Source of the DNA: an uncultured Lachnospiraceae bacterium | GTDB lineage: Bacteria > Bacillota > Clostridia > Lachnospirales > Lachnospiraceae | Assembly (NCBI GenBank): GCA_947177445.1 | Contig: CAMWUL010000007.1 | Span: 1-64,000 of the forward strand | Direction of reading: 5' to 3' | Length of the DNA stretch: 64,000 nucleotides | Shown here: positions 62,001-64,000 of the stretch, piece after piece | Numbering within the stretch: position 1 is the first letter of the stretch | How the letters are laid out: each line of letters starts with the position of its first letter | Position numbers and translations under genes: made by a program | Notes under the pieces: model-generated | Told to the model about the DNA's origin: nothing | The model's database searches: none | The model's input: the letters and a program-made list of their open reading frames with translations, nothing else

Positions 62001-64000
62001 TCATCTACCACCTTTATGGACATTCCTTCGATCGTGTATCCATCTGCCTGAGCTTCAGCGCTGCCGTAATTCAGATAGATTTTCACACCATTGTCATAGG
62101 TTACCACTGTGATCCCGTTGTCTCTGATCTCATGTCCCGAAATGTATGCGCCCTGTACCTTCTGATTGATGTCAGCCAGCTGCTGTGCGTAATCGATTAT
62201 GGTACTCCGATATACCTCATACTGCGAGCTGTATACATCGCTTGAATTTGTATTGACCAGAGCCGACGAACTTTCTTTTGTAATGTAGAAGGAAGGGTAC
62301 GTTCCTGTCTCCACCATCTTCATAAAGAACTCCTGCTTGTTGGCTTCGAAGTTCACATATTCGGAATAAACGGGCATTACACCCTTCAGTACAATCGACA
62401 TAAACGGAACGCTCTCATCCTCATACATATAGTTTGAGGTGTACAGCGGCATATCCAGAAAAGCGTCTGTGTACTTCCAGAGATAAGCAAAGGGCTGTTC
62501 CAATACCAGATCAGTCTGCTGAGCTACCTGATCTACGATGGCGTCATATTCCTGCGCCGTCTGGCTTCTGCTGTAGTAAACAGAGTCATAATAGTGGGAG
62601 AACAGCGTATTGCTGACTCCTGCCAGCGCCAGGTTATCCACACCCTTCTTTGTATAACTCTTCACGAACTTATTCAGAAGCGTATTGGTTCTGGAAGGGA
62701 TCATGTAGAGAAGCTCTTCATAAACCTCCTTGTAGGTAGCCTCTGAATATCTTCTTTTGTTCACCTGCTTCACAACGTTGAAAACGGAATTGGTTTCCAC
62801 AGGATTCAGCCGTAAAGCGTCGTTGTAAAGATAAAACTCAATCCCGTCGGCCTCGGCATCCTTTATCAGGGATGTCAGGTCTCCCGTACCGCCGATCTTG
62901 GAATCAGCCTTGTAGGAGCTTATCGGCAGATTATACCGGCCGCCTTTCTGCCATCCCTTGAAGACGGTAAACAGATCCGTCAGGCCGGCATCCTTCAGGT
63001 CAGCGTAGATATCTCTGATGTCATCCACCGTGGTCATAACTACGGCGCTGGTTCCCACTACCCAGGATTCTCTGTCAGAACCCAGGAAATCCACTCTGGT
63101 ATTGTAGGAGGTATCCGCTGACGGTGTCAGATCTCCCCGCTCCAGCAGATAATTTCTGTAAGCGTTTGCCATGCCGCTGTAGTTGGCCTTCTCATCCCGC
63201 AGGAAAATCCAGTGAACCTGCAGATCCGAATGGCTTCTGTTCGTCTCTGCCGTCTGGTAGGCGGAAGAAGAGTTGTTGCTTGTATACTGGGTGTAAACCA
63301 CTCTCTGTGTAAATCTGGCGTAAATTCTGTTGTAATCCACGTTAACGCCATTGGGATTCGCTATGATATTAGCGCGCTCGGCTCCCTTTTCCACCACCGC
63401 CAGATAAGCGATTCCCTCATCGGTATGAGCCATGCCGAAAACCGGCGCCATAATCTTGTTTGAATTATTTACAATCAGATATTCCTGCCAGAGCAGATTA
63501 GAAGTGCTCACTCTGGAAAATCCCGGATCATCTCCGTAAATCATACCCGTAAAACCGCTTTTGAACCGCCCTTCCTTATTGTTCAGGTAGATCAGCGCAC
63601 CGTTTCCATCCGGAATGAACATATATCCTTCCTTCTCGTCCAGATAAGTGTGCCCCATGTAAGGATATACTGAGATGGTTCCTATGAAATAGTCCTTCCC
63701 GTCTTCCACAATGGACTCATCGGGTATGCTTGCCACCACGCCGTCCTCTGTGAGTTTTACCTCCAGAGTCATTCCGAACTGATATTTTGTCCAGTAGACC
63801 TTCGCCGAAAATCCGTCGGACGAATAAGTGATATCCTTCGTCACATCATCGTTAACAAGATCAGCCTGCTGAGTGTCGGTGGTGCCATAGACCATGGTCA
63901 GCACCAGGGCCGAGCGCATGGCTGCGGACCAGGTGGCGTTGTTCTTGCCATCGTCATAACTGACCGCCGACTCCATATAGGCCCCTGTCACCTTATCCTG
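61997..64000 (-). CDS. DUF5696 protein, cut by the window edge
   Basis: The reading frame is open through the right edge; at least 667 residues are present and the N-terminus lies outside. Shared motifs with the copy at 40514-43186 are PDGNGALI, YSGMANAYR, FKGWQKGG and a C-terminal NGVKIYLNYG segment. The first GTG in the window (63991) is internal, not a start. It ends with an ATGA overlap into the MalF-type gene. As in the other locus, function is unknown. Confidence 0.85.
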   Translation of the reverse strand, partial: QDKVTGAYMESAVSYDDGKNNATWSAAMRSALVLTMVYGTTDTQQADLVNDDVTKDITYSSDGFSAKVYWTKYQFGMTLEVKLTEDGVVASIPDESIVEDGKDYFIGTISVYPYMGHTYLDEKEGYMFIPDGNGALIYLNNKEGRFKSGFTGMIYGDDPGFSRVSTSNLLWQEYLIVNNSNKIMAPVFGMAHTDEGIAYLAVVEKGAERANIIANPNGVNVDYNRIYARFTQRVVYTQYTSNNSSSAYQTAETNRSHSDLQVHWIFLRDEKANYSGMANAYRNYLLERGDLTPSADTSYNTRVDFLGSDRESWVVGTSAVVMTTVDDIRDIYADLKDAGLTDLFTVFKGWQKGGRYNLPISSYKADSKIGGTGDLTSLIKDAEADGIEFYLYNDALRLNPVETNSVFNVVKQVNKRRYSEATYKEVYEELLYMIPSRTNTLLNKFVKSYTKKGVDNLALAGVSNTLFSHYYDSVYYSRSQTAQEYDAIVDQVAQQTDLVLEQPFAYLWKYTDAFLDMPLYTSNYMYEDESVPFMSIVLKGVMPVYSEYVNFEANKQEFFMKMVETGTYPSFYITKESSSALVNTNSSDVYSSQYEVYRSTIIDYAQQLADINQKVQGAYISGHEIRDNGITVVTYDNGVKIYLNYGSAEAQADGYTIEGMSIKVVDE

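Overview
The window looks like chromosome of an endospore-forming gut clostridium, most likely a Lachnospiraceae member. The reasons are strong AGGAGG-type ribosome binding sites, a spoVAE gene, many family-1 (CUT1) sugar ABC transporters without their own ATPases, lipoprotein solute-binding proteins, and families typical of this group (DUF5696, DUF5721, DUF2975-like plus Xre pairs, predicted AAA-ATPase/PD-(D/E)XK proteins). This is inferred from gene content; no rRNA or other taxonomic marker is present. I saw no tRNA, rRNA, CRISPR array, insertion sequence, prophage or att site.

Layout. 0-5.2 kb: a more AT-rich block with two regulators (Xre-TPR and MerR with an effector-binding domain), an unknown Cys-rich protein, and a small membrane protein coupled to a DUF5721 protein. 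5.2-8.0 kb: the TldE/TldD protease pair. 8.1-13.6 kb: a compact four-gene operon (GT1 glycosyltransferase, a fused NAD-dependent reductase/metallo-beta-lactamase-fold protein, an F390-synthetase/PaaK-like adenylating enzyme, and a KAS III) that looks like an uncharacterised, Ole-like lipid or natural-product pathway. 13.6-18.3 kb: an orphan spoVAE, EamA transporter, shikimate kinase, RidA, a small unknown gene and an AAA-ATPase. 18.3-20.8 kb: a lipoprotein, and an Xre/membrane-protein pair with two palindromic operators over its promoter. 20.9-28.7 kb: a maltodextrin locus (GH13, malE, malF, malG, a short LacI regulator, and a starch-binding-type lipoprotein under a consensus promoter with two 16-bp operators). 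28.8-30.6 kb: an ECF sigma factor with an anti-sigma-like protein fused to a catalytically altered NlpC/P60 domain.

30.7-51.5 kb: a roughly 19.4-kb, 12-gene Gram-positive polysaccharide-utilisation locus on the minus strand, activated in all likelihood by a divergent AraC regulator. Two complete CUT1 permease pairs are served by unusual solute-binding proteins: one carries two duplicated beta-sandwich modules, the other a discoidin (F5/8C) domain. With them come an NHL/TPR surface protein, a YIP1 membrane protein, a DUF5696 protein and three glycosidases (GH106-like, GH128-like lipoprotein, GH30). 51.5-64 kb: a second minus-strand locus, for arabinan: DUF5696 (cut by the window end), permease pair, solute-binding protein, LamG lipoprotein, L-arabinose isomerase, a secreted endo-arabinanase-type GH43 with an odd two-signal architecture, a tiny membrane protein and a cytoplasmic GH43.

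The two glycan loci share one design: DUF5696 overlapping the MalF-type gene by ATGA, then the MalG-type gene, then a GC-rich hairpin, then the solute-binding protein gene. Together with the Ole-like cluster this recurring module is the most interesting content of the window.
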